Counted from the stretch's first letter, positions 17,196-26,560 are shown. The stretch: DNA of 64,000 bases from Desulfosporosinus meridiei DSM 13257 (GCF_000231385.2 NC_018515.1:3492501-3556500), one strand, 5' to 3'. The notes: generated by a model not told the origin, from the letters alone. Translations and numbers: made by a program.

Positions 17196-17359
17196 TTAAG
17201 ATCTTGCACCGTTCATGCTAAGACCTTCATCGTCTTCTTCAGCACAAACGATGGCAGAGGCTCCCTCAGTTTCCACAGAATACTGATGGGTGCCGATTCC
17301 ACCGTCGTCCGGCTTTGAGACTGTCAATGAATGAGTTCCTGGTAAAGCCGCTGATCCTT
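17196..17359 (-). pseudogene. 3' tail of an unidentified gene, convergent with DUF3102
   Basis: A minus-strand frame of ~54 codons without start reads 'LPGTHSLTVSKPDDGGIGT' and ends 'VCAEEDDEGLSMNGARS'. The same C-terminal tail recurs after the other DUF3102 copies (29162-29214, 33134-33186), where the palindromic element replaces the upstream part. I do not recognise the family. It is a relic carried along with the DUF3102 unit. Confidence 0.35.
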
Positions 17360-17486
17360 AATAGCCCAATATATCCCCTCTCCTTATACAAATACAATTA
17401 AAAAAGAAGAGGCATATAACCCCTCCTTGTCTAGTTTTTATTAAATTATATATAGAATGTGAAAAGATCCCCGACTTGTAGAGGTC

Positions 17487-18035
17487 TTAGAATGCATCAA
17501 GTCTCATACTTAAACTTTTCGCTCTTTTTTTGTTTTGTTTTTCATTATACTCAAAACCATTTTTTAAATAAAAATCAGGTGTATCTGTTCGTTCAGTAAT
17601 ATCAGCATCAACAGCAATAAATCTACACCCTACACCAGATTCATTTATTTTCTCTAATAATCCCATACTTAGCCATAACATAAATGAACCATAAGGCAAA
17701 TCTTTATAGTTTATATCAACTGCAAGTTTACCGATTTTCATAGATGGCACAGAATTAAAGGGAATATCCAATTTCTCTTTCTCTTTTTCTTCTGGATCTA
17801 ACAAAAAAGAGTCGGTATTCAAAGCCATGTAGGCAATGATATCACCATTTTGTTTATTAATTAATAATTTAACTTGACATATGTTTTCTTGTATATAATA
17901 TTTTGCATCATTAGTAAGAAATGAATTATAATCCTCTGAACCACAATTAAAATCCCCGAGTCTATAACCCGGGGAATAATTGACAAGCTCCACCATAGGT
18001 AAAATATTTTCAAATTCTTCTTCTTTGTAAAACAT
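17487..18035 (-). CDS. GNAT acetyltransferase, toxin-like
   Basis: 182 residues with a GNAT fold: 'FLTNDAKYYIQENICQVKLL' and 'IAYMALNTDSFLL', the pyrophosphate-binding strand-turn 'MKIGKLAVDINYKDLPYGSFML', then 'CRFIAVDADITERTDTPDFYLKNGF'. TacT/AtaT-type toxins that acetylate aminoacyl-tRNA share this size and N-terminal layout. It is translationally coupled to a 45-residue basic protein (TAATG overlap at 18033-18037), as in toxin-antitoxin pairs. AT-rich compared with neighbours. Acetylation target not inferable; a plain metabolic GNAT is the alternative. Confidence 0.7.
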   Translation of the reverse strand: MFYKEEEFENILPMVELVNYSPGYRLGDFNCGSEDYNSFLTNDAKYYIQENICQVKLLINKQNGDIIAYMALNTDSFLLDPEEKEKEKLDIPFNSVPSMKIGKLAVDINYKDLPYGSFMLWLSMGLLEKINESGVGCRFIAVDADITERTDTPDFYLKNGFEYNEKQNKKRAKSLSMRLDAF

Positions 18036-18172
18036 TATTTTGAAATACTCAACAAAGCTTTTAAAGCTTTCTGTCTCATATCTTTATTATTATCTGGTTT
18101 TTTAAGATCAGTCACCAATTTAACCAGATCCTGACCTTTTAAAATTGGTGTAGGAGCTATTGCTGTAGCCAT
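18035..18172 (-). CDS. Small putative antitoxin partner of the GNAT protein
   Basis: 45 residues from the ATG at 18172, chosen because AGAGGAGG lies upstream; starting at the ATG at 18220 would place that strong site inside the gene. It begins 'MATAIAPTPILKGQDL' and is rich in Lys and Asp. The stop overlaps the start of the GNAT gene. No DNA-binding fold is recognisable; I infer an antitoxin role only from position and size. Confidence 0.55.
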   Translation of the reverse strand: MATAIAPTPILKGQDLVKLVTDLKKPDNNKDMRQKALKALLSISK

Positions 18173-18575
18173 AAATTTTTCCTCCTCTACAAACCCAGAT
18201 AGATGCTTGTCCTTATACATATCTTATCACCTTCCAATTGGATATACAATAATTAGTATGCCCAAATTCACCAAAAAAGAAGGGAATAATTATGGTTATA
18301 TGTTGTATTCAAATAAGCTTACTGTAGCATTTAATTTATTTGAATTAATAGCTCAACTTTCGCACCGCGGTTATAAAATAAGATATCATGCCCACCATTA
18401 CAAGACGAATAGAAAATTGGTTTCCTGCCTGTTTGGGTGTTTTTTATGAAGATCGGATTGTGGGTTTTATCTTAATTACGAATCAACCCAATAGTATTAA
18501 CTCCATATAAACGAACTGCGACTTCATTCTTCTGGGGCAATCCAAATTTTGCGGTTCGATCATGAAGTAGTCTTG

Positions 18576-18618
18576 ATCATGTCCCAACTGTCGATATGCT
18601 CGGCAGTTGGGCTTTTTA
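18576..18618 (+). terminator. Hairpin terminator
   Basis: Stem cccaactg / cagttggg with a 13-nt loop followed by cttttt on the plus strand. No convincing plus-strand gene ends there; the stretch 18221-18672 holds only an unrecognised short frame near 18255-18449. Confidence 0.5.
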
Positions 18619-18672
18619 CGTACAAAACTTCCGATTGCGCCCTTTGAGAACCGTCCCCTGTACCCTCGGTTC

Positions 18673-19473
18673 TCACTGCCAATCTTCCCTGACTTGGAGG
18701 TATAACGCAAACAGATAATTTTCAACCTCATCGAAATGCTCATAGGCTAAGTCCACACCTAGCAAAGGGAAGAGGATGCCGGCCACTTGTCTGGCAATAT
18801 TCTCTCGATCAGCTTGGGACAAGGAAGCTCGCCTAATCATATAGGTATTTAATAATTCCCACTCACGTATCCCAATCTTTTGTTTGGACCATTCATTGAG
18901 ATCCAGGGCAATCTGCTGGGTATTCAGTCTGCGTTCAATCACCTTCTCCAGGGGATTGTTTTTCTTTTTTCGCTTAGATTTAGGTTGATAGATTACCAAT
19001 GTTCCGGCTGCAAGATCACCAATGCGTTTGTGTCGGGAGTGCAAGAAGATCATGATTATTCCCAAGAGAAAAAGGACCGGCAGAAAATCGATGATTCGGA
19101 AAAGGTTGCGGACGGCTGACGCCAGAAAGGTGATCGACTGGCCATTATCTTGAATAACCTTAATCCCTACTATCATCTTTCCCGGAGTTCGGCCGGAACT
19201 GAAAAACTCGAAGAAAACGAAGTAACCCCACAATAATAGAAACAGCAGAACAATCATAATCGCCGTGAGATAGCTGGAGGCGGCCTCAGACAAGGGATCT
19301 GTATTAGGATAAGCCTCGCTAAATTTGATTAAACTGAAGGTTATACCAACATTGATCAAGATCAGAATAACCCAATCAATAATATTGGCGCTGGCCCGGC
19401 TACCGAGCCCCGCAATCTTAAAATTGATGGAAACCTGTTCTGGCGTCGTGATATGTACTTGATTAAGGCTCAT
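18673..19473 (-). CDS. RDD-family membrane protein
   Basis: 266 residues. The RDD domain is in the first half: 'GLGSRASANIIDWVILILIN' (R and D of the motif), a second helix 'AIMIVLLFLLLWGYFVFFEFF' with 'GRTPGKMIVGIKV', and a third helix followed by 'HKRIGDLAAGTLV'. Three to four membrane helices, then a ~100-residue cytosolic tail rich in charge. RDD proteins are membrane proteins, some implicated in ion or osmolyte exchange. It is divergent from the SpoIIM-like gene and belongs to a frequently co-located RDD/SpoIIM/MoxR/DUF58 gene set. Confidence 0.85.
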   Translation of the reverse strand: MSLNQVHITTPEQVSINFKIAGLGSRASANIIDWVILILINVGITFSLIKFSEAYPNTDPLSEAASSYLTAIMIVLLFLLLWGYFVFFEFFSSGRTPGKMIVGIKVIQDNGQSITFLASAVRNLFRIIDFLPVLFLLGIIMIFLHSRHKRIGDLAAGTLVIYQPKSKRKKKNNPLEKVIERRLNTQQIALDLNEWSKQKIGIREWELLNTYMIRRASLSQADRENIARQVAGILFPLLGVDLAYEHFDEVENYLFALYLQVREDWQ

Positions 19474-19591
19474 GGTGAATGGCTCCTTTGTCCAATTTGT
19501 CGAGTCAACGAGTCAAGTGAGCTTTTAATTTCTACTTGGTTCTGGGAGTGGTATACTTATTTTAGAAGAGAATCAAGAAGTTGGTGTTCAA

Positions 19592-20572
19592 ATGGATTTG
19601 AAAGCATTTATGAAACAACATGCTCAAGATTGGGACCTCTTGGAACAGTCCTTAAAAGAGCTTTCCAAAGGAAAACGAGCGCTGACTGCAGAGCGTGTGG
19701 ATTATTTCCAAATGTCATATCAAAAAGCTGTCAACCATCTTTCCTTTAGTCAAACCTATTTTCCCGAGGAAGAAGTAACCATTTACCTCAATGACTTAGT
19801 GGCTAAAGCCCATAATCTTCTCTACCGTGATCAAGGGACAACCAGCTTATCTCAGCTGAAACATTTCTTTGGTAGTACTTTTATCCATCTAATGATAGAA
19901 CAACGGAGATTTGTCTGGACTGCCTTCATCTTATTCTTAATCGGAGGGCTGGGAGGATTCCTGGCGGTGATCACTGATCCATTGCATCTTTATTCAGTGT
20001 TGCCGGGGGAGATTGCGAAACATGTGGATCCTGATCAATTAGGTCAGCATGGGATCGTCGATTCAGCCGGAATATCTGCCCAGATTATGACCAATAACAT
20101 TCAGGTGGCCCTTCTCGCCTTTGTCGGGGGTATTACTCTCGGAGCTTTTACAGTATATTTATTGATTAAGAACGGTATTATGATTGGAGCCTTGGCCGCA
20201 GTGTTCTGGCAGCACGGCAAGTTCTATGATTTCTGGGCCTACATTGTTCCCCACGGCATGATTGAATTAACCGCGATTTTTATAGCGGGGGGGGCTGGAT
20301 TATTGATGGGTTATCGCATTTTGGTGCCGGGTCAATATTCACGAACCTTCCAATTAAAACGGCAGGCCTTACGTTCAGTTCAGCTTTTTTTGGGTACAAT
20401 TCCCCTGTTTATTGTCGCGGGCATTATAGAAGGGTATATCACTCCCGCCCAAATTTCCCTGGAGGCTAAGTATGCTTTTTCTTTGTTCACAGTAATTGGG
20501 CTCGTTGTGTATGTATGGCTGGGGGGACGAGGGAGAAAACAGTCTCCGTCCCCTACAGGATTCCACGATTAA
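19592..20572 (+). CDS. SpoIIM/DUF95-like membrane protein
   Basis: 326 residues. A soluble N-terminal helical part (~100 residues) precedes a membrane helix ('VWTAFILFLIGGLGGFLAVI'), then 'TNNIQVALLAFVGGITLGAF' with the conserved N-x-x-x-A/G signature of stage II sporulation protein M-type proteins, and three more helices. Homologues outside sporulation accompany MoxR/DUF58 operons, as here. Convergent with DUF58, with a 20-bp overlap of the two 3' ends. Confidence 0.82.
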   Translation: MDLKAFMKQHAQDWDLLEQSLKELSKGKRALTAERVDYFQMSYQKAVNHLSFSQTYFPEEEVTIYLNDLVAKAHNLLYRDQGTTSLSQLKHFFGSTFIHLMIEQRRFVWTAFILFLIGGLGGFLAVITDPLHLYSVLPGEIAKHVDPDQLGQHGIVDSAGISAQIMTNNIQVALLAFVGGITLGAFTVYLLIKNGIMIGALAAVFWQHGKFYDFWAYIVPHGMIELTAIFIAGGAGLLMGYRILVPGQYSRTFQLKRQALRSVQLFLGTIPLFIVAGIIEGYITPAQISLEAKYAFSLFTVIGLVVYVWLGGRGRKQSPSPTGFHD

Positions 20573-21911
20573 TAATATCGATATAATGGGACACGGCTTG
20601 TGCAGCAAGTTGTTCCTCAGGAACGTCTAACATCTGAATGCCCATCCGTCCCCAGCGTCGAAGGGACCGTTTTTTGTAGAGCACTTCTTTTTGGGCGATG
20701 CTTTTAATCATTGCCCGTTGCGTAGTGTGGGGCTCAGTCCGGAGCCATTTGGCAACCATTGGATCATGAATACCCAACAACAAAAAATGGTGTTTGCGGC
20801 GTACCCTTTGCAGGTAGAAGGGCGGGGTTTCTTCCAGCAAAAATGGGTCCAGATCACTAAACAAGAGCAGGAAACCCTGTCTTTTCTGGACAGTTTCTAA
20901 ATGTTGAAAAGCCTGAGCATAATTCGATTCGACTGGATCAACTTGCAGGGTGTAAACCTCTTGCAGGATGGTACGTAAATAGGCAATGCCTTTGCCTGGT
21001 GGTACATAAGCTTTTATGACATTAGAAAAAGCGAGGACGGAAACATAGTCCCCCTGCTTAAGGGCCACTGCCGCTACGCTGAGGGCGGCTTCGAAGGCGC
21101 GTTCCAATTTATTTCCTTGGCTTAATTCCACACCCATGGTTCGCCCGCAGTCCAGGAGAATGGTAATGTATTTTCCATGTTCCGGCTCATAAATATTGGT
21201 CATCAGTTCTGAGAGTTTGGCGGTTTGACGCCAGTTAATTTTTCGCGGGTCATCACCGGGCATATAAGTTCGGATCTGGGTAAATTCTCCGCTCCCTATC
21301 CGGTTTCGTTTGGCCTTGGATCCATGATCAACGAGAGATTTTTGAGCCGTTGCTAAACCCCCCCGAACCTGTGATAGATCAGGAATGACTCGAACCTTAG
21401 TGATGGCAGGAAAAACGACCTGCTTCTCCCAAAGCGCAAGGTTGGCCGTCAAGCGAAAAAAGACTTTATCCAGCACATAATCCCCTCGAATCAACGCTTG
21501 GGAAGCGTAGCTCAACTCCAGGGTTTGACCGCTGGGTATTTCGCCTATCAGGGGAAAAGGATTCAGAAACGACGGCGGCAGATTGTCAATCAAGCGAAAC
21601 TTAATAGCTGATTTGGAGTTATTTGCGAGCTGTAGAGCCACCGCAAACTCTTGCCCGCGCTCAAGGTCCGCCTTGGCGATGCGAACACATACGAGTTGAC
21701 TCCTACGGGGGAGTAACCATAGGTCCAGGAGGCTTGCTAAAACAAGAAGACTATTGAGTCCCAAAAAGGCAATCCATCCTAATCCCCTATACGCTGCCAG
21801 AGAGATAGGCAGTGCACAAACAAGTACTAAACCGATTAATTTTCGCGTCGGCAAAATCCCTTTATCGCGGAACAGGTGTCGAGTCCACAACGTCTTGGAT
21901 AATTTGATCAC
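20553..21911 (-). CDS. DUF58 domain protein
   Basis: About 452 residues from the GTG at 21911, favoured because GGAGGG lies 9 bases upstream. Two N-terminal membrane helices ('LIGLVLVCALPISLAAY', 'FLGLNSLLVLASLLDLWLLP'), an Ig-like region, the DUF58 signature 'GEFTQIRTYMPGDDPRKINW' and a von Willebrand A-like domain ('ILLDCGRTMG' in place of DxSxS). It overlaps the MoxR gene end by ~50 bp. DUF58 and MoxR proteins act together, probably in assembly or chaperoning of a membrane-associated enzyme. Confidence 0.85.
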   Translation of the reverse strand: MIKLSKTLWTRHLFRDKGILPTRKLIGLVLVCALPISLAAYRGLGWIAFLGLNSLLVLASLLDLWLLPRRSQLVCVRIAKADLERGQEFAVALQLANNSKSAIKFRLIDNLPPSFLNPFPLIGEIPSGQTLELSYASQALIRGDYVLDKVFFRLTANLALWEKQVVFPAITKVRVIPDLSQVRGGLATAQKSLVDHGSKAKRNRIGSGEFTQIRTYMPGDDPRKINWRQTAKLSELMTNIYEPEHGKYITILLDCGRTMGVELSQGNKLERAFEAALSVAAVALKQGDYVSVLAFSNVIKAYVPPGKGIAYLRTILQEVYTLQVDPVESNYAQAFQHLETVQKRQGFLLLFSDLDPFLLEETPPFYLQRVRRKHHFLLLGIHDPMVAKWLRTEPHTTQRAMIKSIAQKEVLYKKRSLRRWGRMGIQMLDVPEEQLAAQAVSHYIDIINRGIL

Positions 21912-22791
21912 TCGTTCCACCCTCCAATTCCATATGGGGTGCCAGAATTATCCGATGTCTTAAGGCTGGACGAACAACTAGTTTGACATCGTCGGGGGTT
22001 ACATAATCTCGTCCCTGAATAAATGCCCATGCCTTACAGGACTCTGCCAGGGAGATTCCCGCTCTAGGACTGGCACCCAAACGGATCAAGTCATATTCCC
22101 GGGTTTTTCGGACAATCTGCGCAATATAATCGATAATTGAGTCGTCAATATTGACCAGGCGGACATCATCCCGCAGTTGTTTAAAATCGGCCAGTTCTAA
22201 GATCGGAGGTATTTCCTCCGAGACTCTATGATCGACTAAGGAGCTTTTCAGTAAGTGTTTTTCTGCAGTAAGGTTGGGATAGTCAATCAGTAGTTTAAAG
22301 GAAAACCGGTCTTGTTGGGCCTCGGGTAGAGGATAGGTCCCTTCAAACTCTATCGGGTTTTGAGTGGCCACGACAAAGAAAGGGTCTGGCAGAAGAAGTG
22401 TCTCACCGTGAATCGTGACCTGCTTCTCCTCCATGGCTTCCAAGAGCGCAGCTTGGGCTTTAGGAGGGGTACGGTTGATCTCATCCCCCAATAAAAGGTT
22501 CGTGAAAACGGGTCCTCGCATAATCTCGAATTGTCCAGTCTTGAGGTTGAAAATTGTACTGCCGGTGATATCACTGGGCAGTAAATCGGGGGTAAACTGA
22601 ACACGCCGGAAATCTCCGCCGATCATTTGGGCAAGCACACGAACCATTTTTGTCTTCCCGGTTCCGGGAGCCCCTTCCAGCAGAACGTGCCCACTGGCCA
22701 AGAAAGCAGTTAACAGGAGGGCTAGATTATGGGTTTGGCCGAATAGTTGTTGTTCATAGCTAGCTAATAGTTTCTGTATTGATCCATTCAC
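21862..22791 (-). CDS. MoxR-family AAA+ ATPase
   Basis: 309 residues, GTG start in a GTGA overlap with the upstream gene. Walker A 'LEGAPGTGKTKMV', Walker B 'LLGDEINRTPPKAQAALLEAMEE', sensor 1 'VVATQNPIEFEGTYPLPEAQQDRF', and the C-terminal lid 'GASPRAGISLAESCKAWAFIQGR'. MoxR AAA+ proteins are chaperone-like and pair with DUF58/vWA proteins, the next gene here. Confidence 0.92.
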   Translation of the reverse strand: MNGSIQKLLASYEQQLFGQTHNLALLLTAFLASGHVLLEGAPGTGKTKMVRVLAQMIGGDFRRVQFTPDLLPSDITGSTIFNLKTGQFEIMRGPVFTNLLLGDEINRTPPKAQAALLEAMEEKQVTIHGETLLLPDPFFVVATQNPIEFEGTYPLPEAQQDRFSFKLLIDYPNLTAEKHLLKSSLVDHRVSEEIPPILELADFKQLRDDVRLVNIDDSIIDYIAQIVRKTREYDLIRLGASPRAGISLAESCKAWAFIQGRDYVTPDDVKLVVRPALRHRIILAPHMELEGGTSDQIIQDVVDSTPVPR

Positions 22792-23969
22792 CGACGTTCA
22801 ACCTCTTTCTGCATATCGTCTAGGAACTTTGACCATTTAAGAAAAAGCTTAAGAGAAATTTTATCAGGATTGGCCTTTTTCAGTTCACTCCAAGTTTGGA
22901 GCCCCTGTTGTTGTTTAGCCATCGGCAGTCGCTGTAAGGTGGCTTCAATAAACTCTGACCCACTCAGGTTTGCCTGGATACCCCATCGTTCCTGGACAGC
23001 ATGACGGAGGAATTCATCTTGAATCTCTAAGGACTCTTTGTAAAACTTTCCTCTCTCATACCAAGCTGCCAGGGCCCGAATTCGTTCGTCCCCAAAGCGA
23101 ACCACCCATTCCCGAGGGGTTCGGATAGATCCGAATCGCTTTCCTTTATACCAGAGCCACAATAAAAAACTAATAAGGCCCTGAGTTAATAAGAGCACAA
23201 ACCACTCAGGATAGACCCCCAGACCACTTGGGGAATTACTATGGACGAATTCATTAACCCAGATCACTTGGGGATCAGCCCGAACTATAAAAGGCAGCAC
23301 TAACTGCAAATGGTCTTCTTGAAGGATCAGGCTGTTGGTTAACCATTCAGGGGCTAGCAGAACCATTAACTCCCCTTGCCCGTAGACGCGGGATAAGGCA
23401 ATGATCCCCTGCTGGTCTTTAAGTAAAACATGATCTTCCGATTCTGCCTCCAGTCGCACAGTGGTTTCAAGTGTGGCGAGATGGGTACCCTTCCATTCCT
23501 CGAAGCCTTCTACTGAGGAGTGTAGGTTCGCTTCTTGGTTGATATCTACGTTTGTATCCGGATTTGCAGCAGGGTCTATGAGTGACGTCTCTAAATGGAA
23601 TAACCCTTTTGGATTGCGGTCAAGGAGCCAGAGCTGATTTCCTGCTTCCATCCATTTAATCCACTGTTCAAGCTGGCTACTATTAAAGGGAGTAGAAGGC
23701 TCCACGATAATCATCAATTGGCGGGAGGTCAAGAAAGGCAGGGTCTGGGCAGGCTTTTGCCATGTTTCTACTTGAGGAAATTCTTTTTCAAGCAGAGTAT
23801 AGAAGGCTTTTATCCCGGAGGGAGAAGGGGACTCTGTCACATACTTGGGATATTGGGTTGGGCCTTGGGGCAAGAAGGCTATCCCCAGACCAATAAACAG
23901 ACCAATCCCCAGAAAAACGCCGACCCAAATCCGTGAGGTTTGATTCTGATAGAACTGCTTGGCGCTCAC
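22788..23969 (-). CDS. DUF4350-like membrane protein of the MoxR operon
   Basis: 393 residues. N-terminal membrane helix ('IWVGVFLGIGLFIGLGIAFLP'), an extracellular alpha/beta domain with 'SPSGIKAFYTLLEKEFPQVE' (DUF4350 pattern), a second helix ('WFVLLLTQGLISFLLWLWYKG') followed by 'RFGSIRTPREW' and a helical cytosolic tail. Four-base overlaps with the genes on both sides show translational coupling. Confidence 0.78.
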   Translation of the reverse strand: MSAKQFYQNQTSRIWVGVFLGIGLFIGLGIAFLPQGPTQYPKYVTESPSPSGIKAFYTLLEKEFPQVETWQKPAQTLPFLTSRQLMIIVEPSTPFNSSQLEQWIKWMEAGNQLWLLDRNPKGLFHLETSLIDPAANPDTNVDINQEANLHSSVEGFEEWKGTHLATLETTVRLEAESEDHVLLKDQQGIIALSRVYGQGELMVLLAPEWLTNSLILQEDHLQLVLPFIVRADPQVIWVNEFVHSNSPSGLGVYPEWFVLLLTQGLISFLLWLWYKGKRFGSIRTPREWVVRFGDERIRALAAWYERGKFYKESLEIQDEFLRHAVQERWGIQANLSGSEFIEATLQRLPMAKQQQGLQTWSELKKANPDKISLKLFLKWSKFLDDMQKEVERR

Positions 23970-24595
23970 TTGCTATCCCCCTCGTGGATCCACTTATCGA
24001 CTTGATTGTGGGAAAGCCAATAATCGTCCTTGGTGATAGGCCGACCGCCGTACATCGCTTCCTCAAATTTTATGGCCAGGGAGTAAAAGGAATCGGCTTG
24101 TTGGGCAGAGCGATCCTTCAATTCAACGTAGTACTCCCAATTCGTTTTCCAGGTCTTAGCAACAATTCTCTGATTTTGATCTAAATAGATAATCAACCCC
24201 AAGAAAAGATTGCGCAGGGCTGAATGATAGTTCCCCTCTTGGGCAAGTCTGTGGGCCTCCCTCAGATGATCATGGGCAGTGAAAGCCTGTCCCTGGAACA
24301 TGCTTATCTGATCTAAATGAATCCGACCCTGGCGGACGAATCTAGAGATGAAGAGAAACAGAAGCACTAGAAGAAGGACAGTCCCTAAGGTAGCAATCCC
24401 ATAAGAAAGCCACGCCGAGGTGCTTTTCGCAACATCGGTATGAGGGAAAAGATTCTGGAGCATCTGGTGAAGCCAATTTTTCAGTTCATCAAATAAGCCC
24501 TGAAAGAGACTTTTACTTTCCTGGGTATAAACTTGGTACTCCTGAGTGACTAAGATTTTATGTAATTCTTCTCGAAAGGTGTCTAGGGGCTTCAA
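23966..24595 (-). CDS. DUF4129-like protein of the MoxR operon
   Basis: 209 residues, TTG start. One membrane helix near residue 70 ('GIATLGTVLLLVLLFLFI'), then a conserved C-terminal helical domain: 'AHRLAQEGNYHSALRNLFLGLIIYL', 'WTNWEYY'-like 'KTNWEYYVEL' and 'FEEAMYGGRPITKDDY'. This is the usual DUF4129 partner in MoxR-DUF58-DUF4350 operons; function unknown. Confidence 0.78.
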   Translation of the reverse strand: MKPLDTFREELHKILVTQEYQVYTQESKSLFQGLFDELKNWLHQMLQNLFPHTDVAKSTSAWLSYGIATLGTVLLLVLLFLFISRFVRQGRIHLDQISMFQGQAFTAHDHLREAHRLAQEGNYHSALRNLFLGLIIYLDQNQRIVAKTWKTNWEYYVELKDRSAQQADSFYSLAIKFEEAMYGGRPITKDDYWLSHNQVDKWIHEGDSK

Positions 24596-24686
24596 GCGAT
24601 CCCATCCTTCTTTGGCAAGTTCGATATTCGGTTTATGATTAGTTATTGGTTATTGGTTGTAGTTGTTAGTTATTTGAATATCGGAT

Positions 24687-25604
24687 TTAGCTTTCTGGCT
24701 TAGTTTCAACTAACTCAATGGAACTGCCGGATTTCGTTGTCTTTGAATAGGTTTCGATCATCCCTTGCAGATCCATCGCCTCATTGCGCACACGTAAATC
24801 AAAATAGATTACGGCATAGGCGATGTAGCTCACCATCGAAATTATTAACGTGACAAGGCTAAACAGGACAGAGGCAAGGACGCTGTTTCCTAAAAAGAAA
24901 TGAACAGCCAATTGAATGACTGCCGATAGGATTGCCACCAAGATCATGAGGACAATATATAAACCGACTAAACGCCAAACATTACCCCGTGTCAGGCTCC
25001 AGCTTTTCCTTAAACCAGGGGATACCTTCTCAAAGACTATGGCAGCGAAAAAGAAGCTCCAGCGGGTCAGAAGAAAGAGACAAATACAAAAGGCGCAAAT
25101 ACTGAGCAGGATAATCACTACTAAATGACTCCCGAAACCTGCGAATAATCCACCAAAACCAAGTATGAGGGCAAACATAATAAGTCCATATACAATACAC
25201 CCGCCGAGCAGCGCCCAGCACCTTGAAAATGCGCGTTTAAGGATGGAGGAGATATTCAAGGGCTCTTTCTTTCTAATCTGATCTGTGGCAATGATTAACG
25301 AGGCATAGGTTATTGGGGCAACTATAAATGCCCATAAGATACTATAGATTACGTCAAACATCCCGCCTGTGGTACCCGTTTGCTGAAGGCTCTCCAGGAA
25401 AGAGGCCATTCCTTGGCCACTTCTTGGCGCTCGTAGAAAGGGAGTACCAGCCAAGCTTTGGCCAACACTTTGCAGTAGTTCAAGGGGGCCTGAAAAAATG
25501 AACAATAACAAAAATAGCCTGGAGAAATTATCCTTAATAATCCGAAAAGTCACATCCAAGATTTCTCCGAAGGAAAGCGGTTTTTCAACCCTTTGGTGTT
25601 CCAT
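24687..25604 (-). CDS. Polytopic membrane protein at the head of the MoxR operon
   Basis: 305 residues with about six hydrophobic helices. It begins 'KPLSFGEILDVTFRIIKDNF', the opening of glycerophosphoryl-diester-phosphodiesterase-type membrane domains and DUF7847-like proteins, and contains 'RWSFFFAAIVFEKVSPGLRKSW' followed by 'LTRGNVWRLVG', a conserved feature of that group. No catalytic domain. It lies 91 bp upstream of DUF4129 and is probably the first gene of the operon. Confidence 0.72.
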   Translation of the reverse strand: MEHQRVEKPLSFGEILDVTFRIIKDNFSRLFLLLFIFSGPLELLQSVGQSLAGTPFLRAPRSGQGMASFLESLQQTGTTGGMFDVIYSILWAFIVAPITYASLIIATDQIRKKEPLNISSILKRAFSRCWALLGGCIVYGLIMFALILGFGGLFAGFGSHLVVIILLSICAFCICLFLLTRWSFFFAAIVFEKVSPGLRKSWSLTRGNVWRLVGLYIVLMILVAILSAVIQLAVHFFLGNSVLASVLFSLVTLIISMVSYIAYAVIYFDLRVRNEAMDLQGMIETYSKTTKSGSSIELVETKPES

Positions 25605-25974
25605 GTCTTTTCCTCATTTCATAAGTATTTCTGGCTAAGGCAATGCACAATAATTTGTCCAAGTATATTGTACATCCCTTTGGTATTTTGTGCCAGTATT
25701 AGGAGCATACAAGGGGGCTTTCGAGGTTAATGAAGTCATATCGTACACACAGCGGGACAGATCCATTGTTCTACATTATTGATCAACTCTACAAGCACAT
25801 AATTACTTTGTTTGACCATGTATTATCATTAAGGACTTTCTGAGTGCTGAGTTAGTCATCCAGTAAAACTAATTATTACCATTTTTCATGATTCAACATC
25901 CTTTCAATCTCACCTTCTAAATGGATATAAATGGGCATACTATTATTGAATAACCCTTTGGCAGGTGATATGAT
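25605..25974. other. Gap with a duplicated 36-bp gene fragment
   Basis: No gene seen. Bases 25789-25824 are identical to 26922-26957, which is coding sequence of the SLOG gene (residues 'YMVKQSNYVLVV' region), so part of this gap is a scrap of that gene. Confidence 0.55.
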
Positions 25975-26019
25975 ATGGACAAAGATAAGAAAAATAGTAT
26001 TACTGAGGAGGGGAAAGCC

Positions 26020-26184
26020 ATGGCTACTCCTTTAAGCAAAAAGGAAGAAACAATTAAAGAAAAGTTAGATAGAATTAGTACTAAAGCTTCTGTCCTTACT
26101 GGAAAAGACGGTATGATCGAACTTGATCCTAATAATCCCCAACATAAAGAGTGGTTTGAAGATGATAAATGTAAAGGGAATTAA
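26020..26184 (+). CDS. Small antitoxin-like protein paired with a PemK/MazF toxin
   Basis: 54 residues from the ATG at 26020, chosen because GAGGAGGGG lies upstream (the ATG at 25975 would bury it). Lys/Glu-rich N-terminus, then 'LDRISTKASVLTGKDGMIEL' and 'DPNNPQHKEWFEDD'; the acidic tail could fill the toxin's RNA-binding groove. It ends 6 bp before the PemK-like start. No HTH or AbrB fold is visible. Confidence 0.62.
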   Translation: MATPLSKKEETIKEKLDRISTKASVLTGKDGMIELDPNNPQHKEWFEDDKCKGN

Positions 26185-26190
26185 CGTCCT

Positions 26191-26526
26191 ATGCCTGATT
26201 CAAAAGATATTTATTTAGTTCGAATTTACTACAAAGGGCAATTAGGAGCTTTCAAATCCAGACCTGTGCTAGTCATAAATAATCTTGGCAATGGATTGGT
26301 TACTATTGTAGAAATTACGTCAGTTCCTCCAAAAAAGCCTCCCTCTCACTATGATAAATTTAAAGAGCCCATAATAAGATGGGCTGTTTACGGTTTGGCT
26401 AATCCTTCATTTATTAAATGTAAAAATATCCACAACATCGAAACATCAAGACTTTTTCAGAAAATCGGCATTATTGATGATGACGAGTTTATGCATATAA
26501 TTGAACAAATAGATTTATATAACTAG
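26191..26526 (+). CDS. PemK/MazF-family toxin
   Basis: 111 residues. It starts 'PDSKDIYLVRIYYKGQLGAF' and has 'KSRPVLVINNLGNGLVTIVE', the conserved RPvlVi strand of the MazF/PemK fold, then 'EITSVPP' and 'LANPSFIKCKNIHNIETSRL'. Members are endoribonucleases. The gene is directly after the small antitoxin-like gene and ends in a terminator, so the pair is a self-contained module. Confidence 0.75.
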   Translation: MPDSKDIYLVRIYYKGQLGAFKSRPVLVINNLGNGLVTIVEITSVPPKKPPSHYDKFKEPIIRWAVYGLANPSFIKCKNIHNIETSRLFQKIGIIDDDEFMHIIEQIDLYN

Positions 26527-26550
26527 ACCTCAAAGGAGGTCTTTTTTTTA
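26526..26550 (+). terminator. Terminator of the PemK module
   Basis: Stem gacctc / gaggtc with a 4-nt loop followed by eight T residues; it begins right at the toxin stop codon. Confidence 0.8.
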
Positions 26551-26560
26551 TCTCCATAGC

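Noticed and set aside
18255-18449. Possible small plus-strand gene (MPKFTKKEG...)
   Set aside because: No convincing ribosome site, no recognisable family, and the frame ends with a Cys/Phe-rich tail unlike a normal protein.
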